Shown here one piece after another: positions 62,401 through 64,000 of a DNA stretch of 64,000 nucleotides (within the stretch, counting starts at the first letter, position 1; every line of letters starts with the position of its first letter). Where the stretch lies: assembly GCA_964594635.1 (NCBI GenBank), contig CAZQMV010000001.1:394983-458982 (forward strand), read 5' to 3'. A program made the translations under genes and the position numbers. The notes under the pieces were generated by a model. The model saw nothing but the letters and a program-made list of their open reading frames with translations. It ran no database searches and was not told where the DNA came from. This DNA comes from Berkiella sp964594635. Lineage in GTDB: Bacteria > Pseudomonadota > Gammaproteobacteria > Berkiellales > Berkiellaceae.

Positions 62401-64000
62401 AATTGCCCCTTAGTCGTTTGTGCTGTCACATTTTGTTGATCTTGGAGTTGTTTGCTCTTATTTTCAATATCCTTATCGATCTCTTTCATCCTGCTTTCTT
62501 TCACCATCAATTTTTGTTCTAATTGTTCCTTCTTAGGATCATTTTCATCCATTCCTCCTAATTCTGTTTTCGTTTTATTAATACTTTTTTCTAAACCCGC
62601 TTTTTGTTCCTCTAATTTATCCAATTCCTTTTCTGTTTTCTTAGGATCATTTGGACGTAAAGCTTTACTATTATCTTTGGAAAGCTCTTGTTTCTGACGT
62701 TGAACTTCTTTCTGAGCATTTTCGTTTGCTTTCATTTTCGGCTCAATATCTTTAAGCTTACTGTCAACATCTTTTAGTTTCTTATCAAGACCTTTGAGCT
62801 TGTTTTCGTGCTCTTTATTTCCAGGATCGCTCTGAAGTTTTTTCTGCACTTGATCTTTTTCACTACTCAGCGCTTGTTTCTGTTGTTCAAGTTCAGCATG
62901 TTTTGCTTTAAGTTTAGCTTCTTTATTTTTAAGACTGGCTTCCTTTTTATCTAAGTCTTTCTGCTGTAATTTCTTGAGATTCGCATCCGTTTTATCAATC
63001 AGTGTATTGATAATACCAAGCTTTTCACGTTGATAATTCAATTCTCTTTGATTGGCTTTATATTTGCTACTATCTTTATCGAGTCCTGTTGCTTTTTTCT
63101 CAAGTTCAAAAATTTTCTTTATAGTAGAATCTTTTTGATCTTCTAATGCATTGAGCGATTCCTTTTGAGTTCCCGCATCATTTTTATATTTATCAGCTTG
63201 TCCTTCAAAATAGTTTTCTTTAATCATATTTCCGACTTTAGCCATCCCACCTGCAGTAGGTAGTGATAACAACTCAAAAATCATCATTAATAATTGAGCG
63301 AAGGCTTCATATTCATCTTTAGCAACTTCAGCATTCTTCAAATTTTTGCCAAATTGTTTGACGCTGTCTTTATACAGATCGCTTAGGGATTTATCATTAG
63401 CTCCTTCTGCTTTACCTTGGAATTTCTCAGCTTTAGCGTCAAGATCGTGTTTGCCTTCAAAAGCTTTCAATCTTGCCGTTTGTCCTTTTGTTAATGCTGG
63501 CTTATCCTCTTTAGCTTCATCAGGAGCTTCATCCGGAGCTTCATCAGGGGCTTCATCAGAGCTATTTGCTTGAAGAATTTCATTCTCTGCTTCAATTTCT
63601 TCTGGAGTATCAATAGCATCATCTGTCCTTAGCACTTCTTCTTGATCTTCTTTTACATCATCATCTTTTTCTGCATCAAGATCCCCATCAGATGATGGGC
63701 CTGTTTCCTTTTTATCATCCGTATTCGGAGGCGACTCTTCCCTAGATGGCACTGGTGGTGGCTCAGCTTGTAACAGTTCTTCATCTTCATCTTCGGCTTC
63801 GGCTTCGGCTTCGGCTTCGGCTTCGGCTTCGGCTTCGGCTTCAGGTTCAGGTTCAGGTTCAGGTTCAGGTTCAGGTTCAGGTTCAGGTTCAGGTTCAGAC
63901 GTACCTTCTTCAAGTACTTCTTCTTGCTCTTCAGCTTCTGATTCAGGCATTTGATCTAATGTGACACCTTTATCATCGTCTCCCTTAGTTCGAATGGGCT
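59467..64000 (-). CDS. Giant acidic repeat-rich coiled-coil protein (partial, gapped)
   Basis: The gene enters from the right edge with an open frame (the sequence upstream of Met 63950 is still coding-like) and stops at 59467. A 100-N gap at 61840-61939 breaks it, but the amino-acid repeat AKLKEAED continues on both sides, so it is read here as one gene; 686 codons lie before the gap and 790 aa after it. Order: Glu-Pro and Glu-Ala dipeptide runs, DEAP repeats, a helical segment with a hydrophobic stretch (AQLLMMIFELLSLPTAGGMA), a long Lys/Glu/Gln coiled coil, KLKEAEDA repeats, DDKK repeats, Ser-Pro-Asp-Pro-Ser repeats with KGPSGGG, and a C-terminal domain with weakly hydrophobic helices (KAGVKVAVTAACEAVTEGAGG, MAGEMAEKVMDKIEDV). 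No family recognised. It may be a structural, surface or secreted protein. Confidence 0.7.
60877..60960. repeat. 12-bp tandem repeat encoding Asp-Asp-Lys-Lys
   Basis: Units of CTTTTTATCGTC follow one another about six to seven times with few changes; on the minus strand they encode DDKK. Such an exact array is prone to length change. Confidence 0.85.
61786..61994. repeat. 24-bp tandem repeat spanning the assembly gap
   Basis: Units containing TTCAGCTTCTTTTAGCTTCG occur exactly on both sides of the N-run and encode KLKEAEDA on the minus strand. The number of copies is unknown because of the gap. Confidence 0.85.
61840..61939. other. Assembly gap, 100 N
   Basis: A run of 100 N, the conventional size for an unknown gap. 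It falls in the 24-bp tandem repeat. Taken literally as 100 bp it would shift the reading frame (codon phase differs by two), but a real multiple of 24 bp keeps the frame, so no frameshift is implied. Confidence 0.97.
63516..63559. repeat. 12-bp tandem repeat encoding Asp-Glu-Ala-Pro
   Basis: About four units of the type TCATCAGGAGCT, one with a CCG change, encode DEAP repeats of the giant gene on the minus strand. Confidence 0.8.
63790..63897. repeat. Two adjoining 6-bp tandem arrays (Glu-Ala, Glu-Pro)
   Basis: About eight units of GGCTTC are followed directly by about nine units of GGTTCA, encoding Glu-Ala then Glu-Pro dipeptides near the N-terminus of the giant gene. Hexamer arrays preserve frame when they slip, so the length is expected to vary between strains. 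Confidence 0.9.

Overview
The window is from a gammaproteobacterium of the Legionellales type, most likely an obligately intracellular or host-associated one. The evidence is (i) a Dot/Icm type IVB secretion locus, with icmW and an icmX-like gene divergent from icmV-dotA and a second dotA-like gene behind the first; (ii) a gene for a mitochondrial-carrier (SLC25) family protein, a eukaryotic-type fold known from Legionella as a secreted effector; (iii) gammaproteobacterial gene order for rpsB-tsf-pyrH-frr-uppS-cdsA-dxr-rseP-bamA-skp-lpxD-fabZ-lpxA-lpxB-rnhB-dnaE and for accA-tilS, pyrG-kdsA-eno-ftsB-ispD-ispF-surE-nlpD-rpoS. The DNA looks AT-rich by eye. Species cannot be fixed from the sequence alone; Candidatus Berkiella or a relative would fit.

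Layout. 1-5.3 kb: accessory genes (an unknown 200-aa protein, a 44-aa membrane peptide, the SLC25-like carrier, a VanX-type dipeptidase, two small unknown proteins) around argS. 5.3-16.7 kb: a minus-strand housekeeping block from accA down to rpoS plus a thioesterase. 16.7-23.6 kb: an accessory block lying where dnaE and accA are adjacent in many gammaproteobacteria. It holds a bufferin (RiPP metallophore) operon, a leucine-rich-repeat gene remnant, a cupredoxin-like secreted protein, BrnQ, a glycosyltransferase, a duplicated hairpin repeat and a DUF2235/Tle1-like hydrolase. 23.6-42 kb: the long minus-strand dnaE-to-rpsB block for lipid A, outer-membrane biogenesis, isoprenoid and phospholipid synthesis and translation, with an RRM protein and nested palindromic repeats inserted between rseP and bamA. 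42-45.5 kb: map and glnD, divergent from rpsB. 45.5-48 kb: a recombinase-like gene, a small unknown gene and a gene keeping only an IS1595-type zinc ribbon. 48-51.2 kb: a 575-aa unknown protein and a BCCT transporter. 51.3-58.5 kb: the Dot/Icm locus. 58.5-64 kb: a 274-aa protein and a very large, acidic, repeat-rich coiled-coil gene that runs off the right edge and contains a 100-N assembly gap inside a 24-bp tandem repeat.

How it fits together. The housekeeping blocks are tightly packed, often with 1-20 nt overlaps, and look like long operons. Novelty is concentrated in three places: the SLC25-like carrier near the left edge, the dnaE/accA insertion, and the 45.5-64 kb right end where secretion machinery sits beside unknown, effector-like or surface-like proteins. 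Intergenic space is rich in palindromic repeats of at least four kinds. No tRNA, rRNA or CRISPR array was recognised.
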